Made by a program: the position numbers and the translations under genes. Positions 16,858 to 26,578 of a stretch of DNA of 64,000 nucleotides are shown piece after piece. Source of the DNA: an uncultured Leifsonia sp. Lineage in GTDB: Bacteria; Actinomycetota; Actinomycetes; Actinomycetales; Microbacteriaceae. The stretch is taken from assembly GCF_945957465.1 (NCBI RefSeq), contig NZ_CAMFLC010000001.1, forward strand, positions 62,001-126,000, written 5' to 3'. A model generated the notes under the pieces. The model worked only from the letters and a program-made list of their open reading frames with translations, was not told the DNA's origin and made no database searches. Positions within the stretch are counted from its first letter, which is position 1; the number at the start of each line of letters is the position of its first letter.

Positions 16858-19800
16858 TCATTGCATGCCTGAGGCCGGGTACGGTGTGGAATACGTGTCG
16901 CCTCCGACGCGCACCGTCACGGTGAGCACGGGGTTCGCGGCCCCGGCCGGAGCCTGGCACGTCGCGGTCTGCCCGGCCGGCGGCATCGGCGCCGACACGC
17001 CGGTGACGCAGCTGTACGTGACCAGCGTGTACCCGGAGCCAGTGGGCCAGCTCGTCCAGCTGAACGTGCTGGTCGCCGGGTCGTACCGCTGCCCGTCGAT
17101 CGCCGTGCTCACGGCGACCCCCATCCGCGTGCTGTAGTTCTGCGGCGAGCAGAGCTGGGAGCCGTCGGGATAGGTCTCGCAGATGCTGGTGACGCTCAAC
17201 GTCAGGCCGGTTCCGTAGTGCGCCCCGTTGCCTCCCGCGACCATCCCGCTGGTGCCCGGGAGCTGTCCGTTCTCGACCACGCCGTTGTCGCCGATGAGCT
17301 GGTAGTTGACGATCGGGCTCGATCCGCTGCCGTTCTGATAGTCGACCGAGGCCTGGAAGTCCCACGTGTCCGACAGGTTCTGCACCGGGCCGCTGATCCT
17401 CACGCTGCGGACCGCTCCCGGCTGCAGACGCTGCGTCGCCGACACGACGGCGCTCGGCGTGCAGCCCTGACCGTTGTAGGCGTACACCACGAAGTTGTAG
17501 CTCTGGTTGGGACGCAGCCCCGAGAAGGTCACCTGGCCGCCCTGAACGCGTTTGAAGGTCGAGGACTCGGGATCGGCGTGCAGGACCGGGTTTCCCGTCT
17601 CCACACCGGTGACACTGCACCCGGGCTGCGCACCGCCCTGGAAGACGCCGGCGAAGTAGTCGGTGATCGCCTTCCCGTTCGGGCCGAAGACGTTCGACCA
17701 GGTCAGCGTCGCGCTGGAGCCGTCGCTGTTGTCCGGGCTCGCGACAGGGGCGGCGCCGGTGAGCACGGGAGCGCCGGCCGGCACTCCGCTGCCGGAGGTC
17801 TGGTTCCAGGTCGTGCGGCCCTGATAGAAATCGTTGCGGCTCGCCACCGTGAAGCCGATCGCCGCGCCGTTGGCGATGCCGGGGTCGGTCACGTTCAGCG
17901 CATACGTCCCGCCATCGCCCGGACCGACCTGCAGCGCTTTGGTGATGCCGCCCACTGTCACCAGGTACGACGTGATCGGACTGGCCCCCGGGGCATCCGT
18001 CGGCCGGTTCCAGGTGATCCGGAGGCCGTTGTTGAGCGGCGTCGAGCTGACGTTGGCGGGCGCGTTCGGCACCACATCCGACCAGGCCGGCTCGACGTAG
18101 CTCGTGGGATCGGACAGACCGAGCGCGTTGCGCGCGCGCACGGCGAGCAGCACCGCGTTGGCAGGGCCGTTGCCCGGTGTCGTGATCGCGCAGACCGTGG
18201 TCGTGCACTCCGTGGTGCCGAGCGCCGCGCCCGTCGCCGCGCTGCTCACGGTGACCTCGAAACCGGTGATGGGCGAGTTGTTGAATGCTCCCGGCGTCCA
18301 GCTGAGCGTCAGGCTCCGGTCGCCGATGGCCGAGATCTGCACGTTCGAGACGGGGGCCGGCCGATCCTGCACCGAGACCGTCACCGTCCCCCAGGTGTAC
18401 CGATCGGGGTCGCCGGTGGCATCGGCCACCTCGTACTGAAGGGTGGTGTCGGCCGGAGCAGCCGTGCTCGAGACCGTGATCTGCAGGACCGAGTAGTCCG
18501 CGCTCGGCGTGATGGCCACGCCGTCGGGCAGCGAGCCGCCGAGCCCGCGGACCGCGATCACCCGCAGCGGCTTGTTCGGGAACGGGTTGGTCGCCGCGTC
18601 GTTCGCCAGCACGTCGACGGTCGTCGTCTGCCCGCGTGGCGCGATCACGCGGTCGGGCTGCGGGCTCGCCAACGGGCGGGTCGACGGAACGATGTTCAGG
18701 TCGATCCGGCCGGCCTGTCCCGCGTTCACGGCGTCTTTGACACCGATCGAGATCGAGGGCGTGCTCCCCTTCTGCACGCCCGCTCCGACCGAGATCGTCA
18801 GCTTCTGACCCGACAGGGAGAGCGAGACACCGTCCGGCCGGGGGTTCTGGATCGAGTACTCCAGCTCGGACTGGTCCTTCGCATAGGGATAGCTGGTGAG
18901 CTTGGTGAGGTCGACCGTCTTCGACTGTCCCGGCTCGAAATCGATCAGTGCCCCGGTGAACACCGGCGGCTGATTCTCACGCGGCGTCACGTCGATGGGC
19001 AGCACGATCGTCGCGACATTGCCGTTCGGGTCGTTCGCGCCGTTTCCGTCCGTCACCTGGAACGAGATGCTCGCCGGTCCGAAGTAGCGGTTCGACGATG
19101 CGTACTGGAGTGTGTCGGAGCTGACCACCAGGTCGTCGCCGTTCGCGTGGGTGGCGCGCACCGTGGCCGCATCCGTCAGCTTCACCTTGCGGCCGCCGAC
19201 GGCGACGATGTAGTCGTTCAGGTGGATGGTCAGCGTCTTCTCGCTGACCACGCTGAGCTTCGGGGCACCGCGCTTGAGCTGCGGGAGCGCGTCGTCGTAG
19301 CCCGGGAGTCGCACGAAACCGTAGGCGGCGTAGGACTCGTCCTCCGGATTCGCCACCTTGAACGGGATGATCTGGCTCTTGGCCGTGACCGTGACCCGGA
19401 TCCGCTTGCCCGAGGTGACCTGTGCCGTGATGCCGTATCCCGGCACGATCGACAATTTCAGGGACGACACCGGGCCGTCGGCGAAGAACACGTTGGACAG
19501 CGCGTTCACGTCCACCGTGTCGCGGCCCAGGATGTCCGACAGGCCGAGGACGGTGTCGGAGACGACCGGCCGTGCCGGGGGGGCGTTCTTGTCGACGGTC
19601 ACGCGCAGGAACGCCTGGCTGGTGCCGCCGCGCTCGTTCTGGATCGTGTACAGGAAGCCGTACGCCCCTTCCTGCTGCGGCGCCGTCACCACGACGATGT
19701 CGCCCTGGATCTTCGCCTTGGCCTTGCCGTCCAGCGAGGAGACGGCCGTCACGCTCAGCGGGCTGCCGTCCGGGTCGGAGTCGTTGGCGAGCACTTGGAC

Positions 19801-22767
19801 GCTCAGCGTCCTGCCCGGGCGCGTCGTGACGTCGTCCTCGACCGCGACGGGGTTGCGGGCGCCGTCGACTCGCGCCGCGATCCCCACGCGCACCGTCCCG
19901 GTCGCCCTGGCGCCGAGGGCGTCCACCACCGCGTACGTGAACGTGTCGGTGCCGGCCGCGTACTCGCCGGCCTGGAAGTCCATCCAGTCGCTGCCCGATG
20001 CGACGACCGCGCCCTTCTGCGGGTTGGTCTCCTGGCCGATGAACTGCACGGAGTCGCCGTCCGGGTCGATTCCCGACAACGGGATCGTGATCCGCACCGT
20101 GTCGCCGGCCAAGACGCGCGCCGTGACCGTCTTCGGCACGGGCGGATTGTTGGTCGCGACGTCTCGCTCGCGGACGGCGATGCTCACCTCCGCGGTGGCC
20201 CACTGACCGTCGGCCCCGTAGACACGGTAGGCGGCCGTGTAGTTGCCCGGCTTGGACGGCGCGAGGTAGCGCAGATGGTCGCCACTGGCGAACAGCAGGC
20301 CTGCGCCGGCGGGCAGCGGGCTCGCGAGCGTCGGATCGAGGGTCAGCTTGTCGCCGTCCGGCTGCACATCGTTGGCCAGCACCGGGATGTCGACGACATC
20401 GTTCACGCGTACGGCGACCGAGTCGGGCGCTGCGATCGGCGGCTGGTGCACGGTGAGCGGCGGCAGCTGGACGACCGTGACGGTGCCCTCGGTGTCCGCG
20501 AGCCCGTTGCTCAGCCGGTAGTGGAAGTCGACGGGCTCGGTGAGCGGCCGGGTCAGCGAGACGCGCAGGGTGCGCTGCTGGAGCACCTGGACCTTGATCC
20601 CCGACGACACCGTCGGCTCGGTCGCGCCGGTCACCAGGAGCACGCCGCCGGAGGGGTCGATGTCGGTGGAGAGCACATCGACGTCCTGAGTCGACTGCTC
20701 GCGGATGAACGCCGTGTGCGGAACCGCGATCGGAGCCGTCTTGGCGCCGGGCGGGGCTTTCACTTCGACCCGGACGGTGCCGGTCGTCGTGATCACGCCG
20801 TCGGTGACCGAATACTCGATGTTGTGTGTGCCCGCCTGGTCGGACTCGAACCGGAACGTGCCGCCCTGATAGTCCGGCGTGATGGTTGCGTCTGCCTTCG
20901 TCGGCACGGTGCTGAGGCGGACGACACCGTTGCCGCCGCGCACGTGGTCGAGCGGGCGGACGGTCGTCTCCTGGCCTTGGTACGTCACCACGGCGAACGG
21001 GTCGGCGATGATCGGCACCTGGCCGGGCGGCTGGACCGTCACGGCCAGCTGTCCGGTCCCCTCCGCGCGTCCGTCCGAGAGCACCAGCGCCACGTCTTTG
21101 AGGCCGCCGCCTGTGCCGTGGTCGGAGTACGCGACCTGGCCCTGCGGCGTGAACGTGACGGTGTCGGGAGCCGGCACCGTGGCACCCGCGAGATAGAAGG
21201 AATCGCCGTCGGGGTCGTAGCAGTCCCCCGTCACCGCGGTCGTGACGCGACCGCCCGCCTGCACGACGGCCTTGGCCGTGCGCACGCACACGGGAGGCGA
21301 GTTCTCGGAGGGCGAGCGCACCGTCACCGTGACGTGAGCGGTCGCCGTCCCGCCCCGGCCGTCCGAGATCGTGTAGTCGAAACCGATCGATCCCGTCGCG
21401 GTTGCAGGCAGCGAGATCTGCAGCTGCTGATCGGAGTTGGTCAACTCGATCGTCCCCTGGTCGGCCGGGATCGCGGTGAACGAATCGATCGTCAGGACAT
21501 CGCCGTTGGGGTCGTAGTCGTTGAGCAGAACCGGGAGCGGCGAGACGCGCCCGGGTCGGGCACCGAACTGGTCGTTCACGGCGACCGGCGGCTGCTCCTG
21601 CTTCTCGTACTGCGGGGTCGTATCCTGCTTCGACTGGTCGACGAGCTCCTGCGTCGTCTTCTTGGAGACCAGCTCGTCCCAGTTGTCGATCCGCGCGTTC
21701 CCCGACTGCACGGCCCACGACACCCCGGAGCGGGCGTCGTTCAGCACGACGCGATCACGGTTCACCCGGAACGAGAGGACCGCGTTGGCGGGTACCTGGC
21801 TCAGCGTGCTGCGTGTCCCTGCAGCCGACGACGTGCAGCTGCGCCACGCCGAGCCCGAATTCCATGCCGCGTAGACGCAGCCGGCCACGCTCACCGGCGC
21901 TGCCGGCGCACCCGACACGGTACCCAGCACCCGCGACGGCTTCGATCCGTCCAGCGGCACGCGGACGAGACCGGATGAGGTCGCGATCCATACGGCCGTC
22001 CCGACGGACGACGGAGACTGCAAGACGGCGTCCGTGTCTGAGCCGAGCACCCCCGACAGACCGATCGCGCCGTCCGACGTCCACAGCATCTTCTCGTCCG
22101 GATCGAAGAGCACCCACCGGCCGCCGGCCGACGTGATCTGCACGTGCGTGCCGTCGCCCCGGGTGGCGACCTTGGCCGTCGAACTCGCCGGCTGCTGGCC
22201 GCCGAGATCGACGCGCACCATCGTGCGCGTGCCGGGCTGATAGAGGAACAGCACTCCGGACGGGTCCATCGCGGCGACGGCGCGGCCGCCGAGGTCCATC
22301 GTCGCGGCCGAGCCGGAGTTGTACTGCTCGAGTTGGTCCATCGACGTCAGCCACAGCTGGCCGGTCGTCTGGGACAACATCGCTACATGGTTGCCCGACA
22401 CCGCCACTTGCGGCGACCGCGGCGGCAGGGCCACGGACTTCCCCGCCTCGGCCGTCGCCGGATCGACGACGGACGCCGTGTTGGCCTCCTTGTCGAGCAG
22501 GAGGACGTTCTCGCCGTCTTGCACGACGTCGAGAGCCTCCCCCGTGCCCGCGACGATGGAGTTCAGCGAGTCGATCTCGGTGTTGGCCCGGCCGAGCGCC
22601 TTCTTGGTGTCGCTCGCCACCCAGACCGCGGCGTCGTTGAGCTGGAGGTGCTGCGCGCTGTAACCGCCCGACACCACGGCGAGCGTCGTCACCAGCGCGG
22701 CGACGACCGTTCCGCTCAGCGCCGTGGCGGCGATCGACTTGTGGGCGAGCAGCCACGACCGGATCAT
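16858..22767 (-). CDS. Giant membrane-anchored Ig-like and fibronectin III repeat protein
   Basis: A 1969-residue surface protein. One membrane helix lies at residues 11-33. The next 370 residues contain repeated short beta motifs and look like a beta-propeller-type head. From about residue 400 come at least nine Ig-like/cadherin-like repeats marked by NDYDPNGDVLT, DPDGDSFYL, ANDVQPDGDKLTL and ANDSDPDGSPLSV, which resemble calcium-binding loops. The C-terminal part has two or three FN3-like units (for example VSNVQISAIGDRSLTLSWTPG and APANVSSTP) and several cysteines. The ATG at 22767 overlaps the kinase stop by ATGA. No sortase motif is seen. Adhesion or cell-envelope sensing is inferred; no enzyme domain is recognised. 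Confidence 0.9.
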   Translation of the reverse strand: MIRSWLLAHKSIAATALSGTVVAALVTTLAVVSGGYSAQHLQLNDAAVWVASDTKKALGRANTEIDSLNSIVAGTGEALDVVQDGENVLLLDKEANTASVVDPATAEAGKSVALPPRSPQVAVSGNHVAMLSQTTGQLWLTSMDQLEQYNSGSAATMDLGGRAVAAMDPSGVLFLYQPGTRTMVRVDLGGQQPASSTAKVATRGDGTHVQITSAGGRWVLFDPDEKMLWTSDGAIGLSGVLGSDTDAVLQSPSSVGTAVWIATSSGLVRVPLDGSKPSRVLGTVSGAPAAPVSVAGCVYAAWNSGSAWRSCTSSAAGTRSTLSQVPANAVLSFRVNRDRVVLNDARSGVSWAVQSGNARIDNWDELVSKKTTQELVDQSKQDTTPQYEKQEQPPVAVNDQFGARPGRVSPLPVLLNDYDPNGDVLTIDSFTAIPADQGTIELTNSDQQLQISLPATATGSIGFDYTISDGRGGTATAHVTVTVRSPSENSPPVCVRTAKAVVQAGGRVTTAVTGDCYDPDGDSFYLAGATVPAPDTVTFTPQGQVAYSDHGTGGGLKDVALVLSDGRAEGTGQLAVTVQPPGQVPIIADPFAVVTYQGQETTVRPLDHVRGGNGVVRLSTVPTKADATITPDYQGGTFRFESDQAGTHNIEYSVTDGVITTTGTVRVEVKAPPGAKTAPIAVPHTAFIREQSTQDVDVLSTDIDPSGGVLLVTGATEPTVSSGIKVQVLQQRTLRVSLTRPLTEPVDFHYRLSNGLADTEGTVTVVQLPPLTVHQPPIAAPDSVAVRVNDVVDIPVLANDVQPDGDKLTLDPTLASPLPAGAGLLFASGDHLRYLAPSKPGNYTAAYRVYGADGQWATAEVSIAVRERDVATNNPPVPKTVTARVLAGDTVRITIPLSGIDPDGDSVQFIGQETNPQKGAVVASGSDWMDFQAGEYAAGTDTFTYAVVDALGARATGTVRVGIAARVDGARNPVAVEDDVTTRPGRTLSVQVLANDSDPDGSPLSVTAVSSLDGKAKAKIQGDIVVVTAPQQEGAYGFLYTIQNERGGTSQAFLRVTVDKNAPPARPVVSDTVLGLSDILGRDTVDVNALSNVFFADGPVSSLKLSIVPGYGITAQVTSGKRIRVTVTAKSQIIPFKVANPEDESYAAYGFVRLPGYDDALPQLKRGAPKLSVVSEKTLTIHLNDYIVAVGGRKVKLTDAATVRATHANGDDLVVSSDTLQYASSNRYFGPASISFQVTDGNGANDPNGNVATIVLPIDVTPRENQPPVFTGALIDFEPGQSKTVDLTKLTSYPYAKDQSELEYSIQNPRPDGVSLSLSGQKLTISVGAGVQKGSTPSISIGVKDAVNAGQAGRIDLNIVPSTRPLASPQPDRVIAPRGQTTTVDVLANDAATNPFPNKPLRVIAVRGLGGSLPDGVAITPSADYSVLQITVSSTAAPADTTLQYEVADATGDPDRYTWGTVTVSVQDRPAPVSNVQISAIGDRSLTLSWTPGAFNNSPITGFEVTVSSAATGAALGTTECTTTVCAITTPGNGPANAVLLAVRARNALGLSDPTSYVEPAWSDVVPNAPANVSSTPLNNGLRITWNRPTDAPGASPITSYLVTVGGITKALQVGPGDGGTYALNVTDPGIANGAAIGFTVASRNDFYQGRTTWNQTSGSGVPAGAPVLTGAAPVASPDNSDGSSATLTWSNVFGPNGKAITDYFAGVFQGGAQPGCSVTGVETGNPVLHADPESSTFKRVQGGQVTFSGLRPNQSYNFVVYAYNGQGCTPSAVVSATQRLQPGAVRSVRISGPVQNLSDTWDFQASVDYQNGSGSSPIVNYQLIGDNGVVENGQLPGTSGMVAGGNGAHYGTGLTLSVTSICETYPDGSQLCSPQNYSTRMGVAVSTAIDGQRYDPATSTFSWTSWPTGSGYTLVTYSCVTGVSAPMPPAGQTATCQAPAGAANPVLTVTVRVGGDTYSTPYPASGMQ

Positions 22768-24194
22768 GGCGATGCGGTCCTCTGCACGCACTTCTGCCCG
22801 CTCGGCGAACCGGTCTTGCCGTCGCGGTTGACCGTGACGGTGACGCACACGGTCTGGCCCGGCTTGGCGTCGACTCGGAACTCGGTCGCGCGCTGGCTGC
22901 TCGGCGGCTGATCGTCGACCGTGACCTGATAGCTGTCCGTGCTCTCGATGCCCGGGTCGCTCCAGGTGAAGACGATGGTGCCGGCCGAGACTCGTCCACT
23001 CAGGTCGCGCACGGTCGGGATGTCGTTGGACGCACCGGCGCGCACGAGCACGACCCCGGCCGTCACGGCGAGGACCACCACCAGCAGCGCGCAGGCCACC
23101 AGGGAGAGCACGAGGGCTCGGGACACCCGCGAGGGCGCGGGCGGCGGTGCGCTGGGCGAGCTGCCCACGCTCTCGCGCACCATGGTGCGCGTCGGCGTCC
23201 GGCTGGTCGCCGCGGAGGCCGCCGACGGCTTGCGCCGACGGCGCCGGGCGCCGGGGTCGACAGCGACCACGCCCTTGACCCTGGTGCGCTCTTCGGGGTC
23301 GTCGGCCGTCGCGAGAGCCCAGTCGTCCATGGCGACCTCGATGGGCGTCTGCGGGAGCCCGAGTTCGGCCTCCACCGACTGCAGTTCGCGGATCAGCTCC
23401 AGCACGCTGCGCTGACGGCTCGAGGGCTTGCGCGACATCGAGCGCATCAGGATCTGCTCGAGTCGCGCCGGTACGTCCGCCCGGCCGATCGGCTGCGGGC
23501 GGCCCTTGGTGATGCGCTGGATGAGCTCGGCTGACGTGTTCTCTTTGCCCGGCACCTCGAACGGCGACCGGCCGGCGAGCAGGGAGTACACCGTCGCGCC
23601 GATGGACCAGACCTCGCTGGCGATGGTTCCGCTGGTCTCGTCGAGCAGGACCTCGGGCGCCGACCACGGGATCGACAGCCCGATCGCCTCGGTGACATCG
23701 GCCTCGCTGAGGGTGGCGGCGATGCCGAAGTCGCTCAGCACCGGGTGGCCGTACGCGGTGGTGAGGATGTTCGACGGCTTGATGTCGCGGTGCAGCACGC
23801 CAGCGCGATGGGCGGTCTCGACGGCGCTCGCGATCCGCACGCCGATGCTCAGGACTTCGGGAACCGGCAGCGGGTCCATGCGGTAGCGCTGCCCGATCGC
23901 CGACGAACACAGCTCCATCACCAGGTAGGGACGGCCATCGGCGGAGACGCTCGCCTGATAGACGGTGAGGATGGACGGGTGGGTGCTCAGCTGGGCCATC
24001 AGATTGGCCTCGGCCTGGAACATCTGCTTGACCTGGCTGGTGACCACTTCGGCGAGCATCACCTTGACCGCCACCTGACGGCGCGGCATGTTCTGTTCGT
24101 ACAGGAACACGTCCGCGAAGCCGCCCGAACCGAGCACCCGGACGTACGAGAAGCCAGGCAGGTTCGGCGGCTGTGAAGGCAAGCGCCGAGCCAC
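22764..24194 (-). CDS. Transmembrane Ser/Thr protein kinase with FN3-like ectodomain
   Basis: A 476-residue PknB-type kinase. The catalytic domain (1-280) has the glycine loop GSGGFADV, VAVK lysine K44, HRDIKPSN with D137, DFG at 155-157 and APE in WSAPEVL, so it should be active. A basic, Ser/Thr-rich juxtamembrane region leads to one membrane helix (about 355-380), and the outer part (about 390-476) looks like a single FN3-type domain with TFTWSDPG-like strands. PASTA repeats are absent. GTG at 24194 has a GGGAGG-type site. It is coupled by ATGA to the giant Ig/FN3 gene, the likely partner (inference). Confidence 0.93.
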   Translation of the reverse strand: MARRLPSQPPNLPGFSYVRVLGSGGFADVFLYEQNMPRRQVAVKVMLAEVVTSQVKQMFQAEANLMAQLSTHPSILTVYQASVSADGRPYLVMELCSSAIGQRYRMDPLPVPEVLSIGVRIASAVETAHRAGVLHRDIKPSNILTTAYGHPVLSDFGIAATLSEADVTEAIGLSIPWSAPEVLLDETSGTIASEVWSIGATVYSLLAGRSPFEVPGKENTSAELIQRITKGRPQPIGRADVPARLEQILMRSMSRKPSSRQRSVLELIRELQSVEAELGLPQTPIEVAMDDWALATADDPEERTRVKGVVAVDPGARRRRRKPSAASAATSRTPTRTMVRESVGSSPSAPPPAPSRVSRALVLSLVACALLVVVLAVTAGVVLVRAGASNDIPTVRDLSGRVSAGTIVFTWSDPGIESTDSYQVTVDDQPPSSQRATEFRVDAKPGQTVCVTVTVNRDGKTGSPSGQKCVQRTASP

Positions 24195-24248
24195 GCAGCT
24201 CCTCCCGTCGTCGGCCGTACACCATCGCGGCGGCGAAGGCGTTTCCCA

Positions 24249-24254
24249 ATTGTA
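24249..24254 (-). promoter_or_regulatory. Candidate -10 box of the kinase gene
   Basis: TACAAT on the minus strand, five of six bases of the consensus, about 55 nt before the kinase GTG, which has its own ribosome site. The 222-nt gap between phosphatase and kinase makes a separate promoter plausible. No clear -35 box is seen. Confidence 0.4.
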
Positions 24255-24416
24255 GGCAGCGGCTCCAGGCCCTCAGGTGGCCGGACCCGCACTGGGGACA
24301 ACTCCCTTACCCCCAACTCGGGGGGCACTTCGGCGCGCCGTCGCTCATGTGGAGGACTCTCGCGCGAACCGGTCTGCGTGCGTTCCGCGGTGCCTGGAGC
24401 CCTTGTCTGCGACCCG

Positions 24417-25253
24417 TCAGTGCCGGCGCGCGGCTCGGCGCGGGAAACCCTCACGATGCACGCCGCTCTCCGGCGTCGCCAGCACGTCGACGACGACCAC
24501 GGTCACGTTGTCCCGGCCGCCGTTTCCGAGCGCCGCGTCCATCAGCTGCTGCGCGGCGTCGAGCGGGGAGCTTCCCTCGCCGAGGAAGAAGCGGATGCCG
24601 TGCTCGGTCAGCTCCTTCGTGAGCCCGTCGGAGCAGACCAGCAGCCGGGATCCGGCGACGATCGGGAGCAGGAAGTAGTCCGGCACCGGATCCTCGTTGA
24701 AGCCGACGGCTCGGGTGATCACGTTGCTGTGCGGATGGACCTCCGCCTCCTCGGGCGTGATCGCACCGGCGTCGAGCAGCTCCTGCACGATCGAGTGGTC
24801 CACGGTCAGCTGCTCCAGCGTTCCGTCGCGGAAGCTGTAGACGCGCGAATCGCCGATGTTGAACACGAGCCAGTACGGCGCGCCATCCACCAGGGTGAGC
24901 GCGATGCCCGTCACGGTCGTGCCGGTGCCGAGGTCGGTCTGGCCGACCCCGCGGGTCATATCGGCGACCGCGTCGCGGAGCGCGTCGGTCAACGACGTCT
25001 CGCTCACGAAGTCGGCCCTGACCTTCTCGGCGAGCCGCGTCACGACGGCGGTGCTGGCGAAGTCGCCGGCGGTGTGGCCGCCCATGCCGTCGGCGACGGC
25101 GAAGATCGGCGAGCGCGCCAGCAGGCTGTCCTCGTTGACGCTGCGCCGGTATCCCGTGTCGCTGAGCGCAGCCCACGCGAGACTGATGCGCGCATCAGCA
25201 CCGCCCGGGACCACCACGGTGTGGCGACGGTTGGTGCGACCGATCTGGGTCAC
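24417..25253 (-). CDS. PP2C-family Ser/Thr protein phosphatase
   Basis: A 278-residue metal-dependent phosphatase that would reverse the neighbouring kinase. Metal-binding motifs are complete: SVNEDS near residue 37, VADGMGGHTAGD near 52, the GDSRVY strand and the late GGRDNVTVVVVDV. No membrane segment is present. The GTG at 25253 overlaps the upstream FHA gene by GTGA. The next gene, the kinase, begins after a 222-nt gap with its own candidate promoter. Kinase/phosphatase/FHA trios of this kind are common in actinobacteria. Confidence 0.94.
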   Translation of the reverse strand: MTQIGRTNRRHTVVVPGGADARISLAWAALSDTGYRRSVNEDSLLARSPIFAVADGMGGHTAGDFASTAVVTRLAEKVRADFVSETSLTDALRDAVADMTRGVGQTDLGTGTTVTGIALTLVDGAPYWLVFNIGDSRVYSFRDGTLEQLTVDHSIVQELLDAGAITPEEAEVHPHSNVITRAVGFNEDPVPDYFLLPIVAGSRLLVCSDGLTKELTEHGIRFFLGEGSSPLDAAQQLMDAALGNGGRDNVTVVVVDVLATPESGVHREGFPRRAARRH

Positions 25254-26497
25254 TCGCGTCCTTCTTCTCGACGGTCCGCCTCCGAGGCCGACCGAGGGGC
25301 ACCCTCTGCGTCGTCGGCCGGGACGGCGGTGATCTCGATGATATTACCGTCGCCGATGTGCACAACCGTGCCCGAGAGGACCACGGTGGACTCGCCGGGC
25401 CGCAGCCGGGAGGTGTCGCCGTCCGGGCGGACAACGACCGTCCCATTGGTGGAGCGCAGATCGGTGACGACCACGGCGTCCCCCGACTGCTCGATGCGGA
25501 GGTGGGTCGAGGAGACCTCCTGCTCGGGAGACGAGACCGTGACGAGACGCAGCAGCGCGCCGGACTCCACGCGGGGCGGCGCCGGCCGGCGGCCCACCAG
25601 GATCGGCACCTCGAGGCCGATGCTGTCCCCCGGACCGACCCGGACGGCGAACCGCCGGGGAGCGACGACGGGTTCGGGAGCCTCCACGGTCGGCTCCGAG
25701 CGCCCCGCCGGCCGGTCTGTCGCCGCGCCGGGCGTGTCGCGGGACTCCACCGCAGAACGCTGCTCGGTGGCCGTCCCCGGTTCTTCGATGTCGATGGCAC
25801 CGGGGAGTTCGTGCGCGACGGGAACCCGCTGGCCCACCGGCTCGGCCTCCGGCGACTCGGCCCGCTCGGTCGCGCCGTCGTGCCGCGGGAAGAGGCTGGA
25901 GCTCCGAGCCCGGTCGCGGATGATGGTCTCGTCGATGCTCCCCGGCTCGGCCTCGACGCCATCATGCAGGCCCGGATGCCCGGCGGAACGCTCGACACGT
26001 TCGATCGGGCTGCCGGACCAGGTGAGCAGCTCGCCGTCCACGACCCCCAGGCCGAGCGGCAACGATCCGACGGCGATCCGGGCGACGGGTCCGGTCGGCA
26101 GGTCGTCGCCGCCGAGGGCGAGGCCGGTGACGTTGCGGAACTCGGCGAGGACCCAGGGCTGCACGCCGCCGGAGCCGAACCGCCGCGCACCGCCCACCGA
26201 GAACACGTCGAGGACGGCGGATCCGCGGACCACGGCGGTCACCACGATCTCGCCCTGCGCGTTCGGCTCGCCGAGCTCGGCGACGGCGAACGACCGCACG
26301 CTGTCCGGTCCGGCGAGCGGGAACGCTCCCACGACCGACTCGATGGTCGCCAGCTCCGACTCGGCGAGCCACCACACGGCGTCGATGATGCTGTCGGCGG
26401 CCGTGCTCTCCACGCAGGCGACGAATCGCCGCCCTGCGATCAGCAGCCAGCGCGACGGGCCGGCGGTCGGGGCGTACCGCGTGAAGCCGGGAGCCAC
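25250..26497 (-). CDS. FHA domain protein, first gene of the signalling cluster
   Basis: A 415-residue cytosolic protein. The first 200 residues form a beta-rich domain of unknown family (RWLLIAGRRFVACVEST opening). A low-complexity acidic/Pro linker follows, and the C-terminal 120 residues are an FHA domain with LVGRRPAPPR, the SSTH pThr-contact motif and LRSTNGTVVV. The GTG at 26497 has GGAGG 9 nt upstream; a TACACT box lies further upstream near 26570. It is GTGA-coupled to the phosphatase. A role as phospho-reader for the kinase is inferred from context. Confidence 0.88.
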   Translation of the reverse strand: MAPGFTRYAPTAGPSRWLLIAGRRFVACVESTAADSIIDAVWWLAESELATIESVVGAFPLAGPDSVRSFAVAELGEPNAQGEIVVTAVVRGSAVLDVFSVGGARRFGSGGVQPWVLAEFRNVTGLALGGDDLPTGPVARIAVGSLPLGLGVVDGELLTWSGSPIERVERSAGHPGLHDGVEAEPGSIDETIIRDRARSSSLFPRHDGATERAESPEAEPVGQRVPVAHELPGAIDIEEPGTATEQRSAVESRDTPGAATDRPAGRSEPTVEAPEPVVAPRRFAVRVGPGDSIGLEVPILVGRRPAPPRVESGALLRLVTVSSPEQEVSSTHLRIEQSGDAVVVTDLRSTNGTVVVRPDGDTSRLRPGESTVVLSGTVVHIGDGNIIEITAVPADDAEGAPRSASEADRREEGRE

Positions 26498-26578
26498 GTG
26501 GGGGTTCCTCCAGGTCTGCGACGGACCGGGGCAGTTCCCCGATGTAGGACGTGTATCTGACCGAGTGTAGTCGTCGAC

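Noticed and set aside
17218-21978. A 1586-codon open frame on the plus strand opposite the giant Ig gene
   Set aside because: Its composition is dominated by Arg, Asp, Gly and His with no domain, as expected from the reverse of a high-GC gene; the minus-strand frame has a start, coupling and clear domains.
22768-24249. N-terminal extension of the giant protein across the kinase gene
   Set aside because: The extra 494 residues are an Arg/Pro/Gly shadow of the kinase; the ATG at 22767 overlaps the kinase stop as in the rest of the operon.
11579-26497. Signalling cluster considered as a type VII secretion or anti-phage locus
   Set aside because: No EccC-type ATPase, WXG100 proteins, nuclease or other effector was found; the genes are envelope and signalling types.
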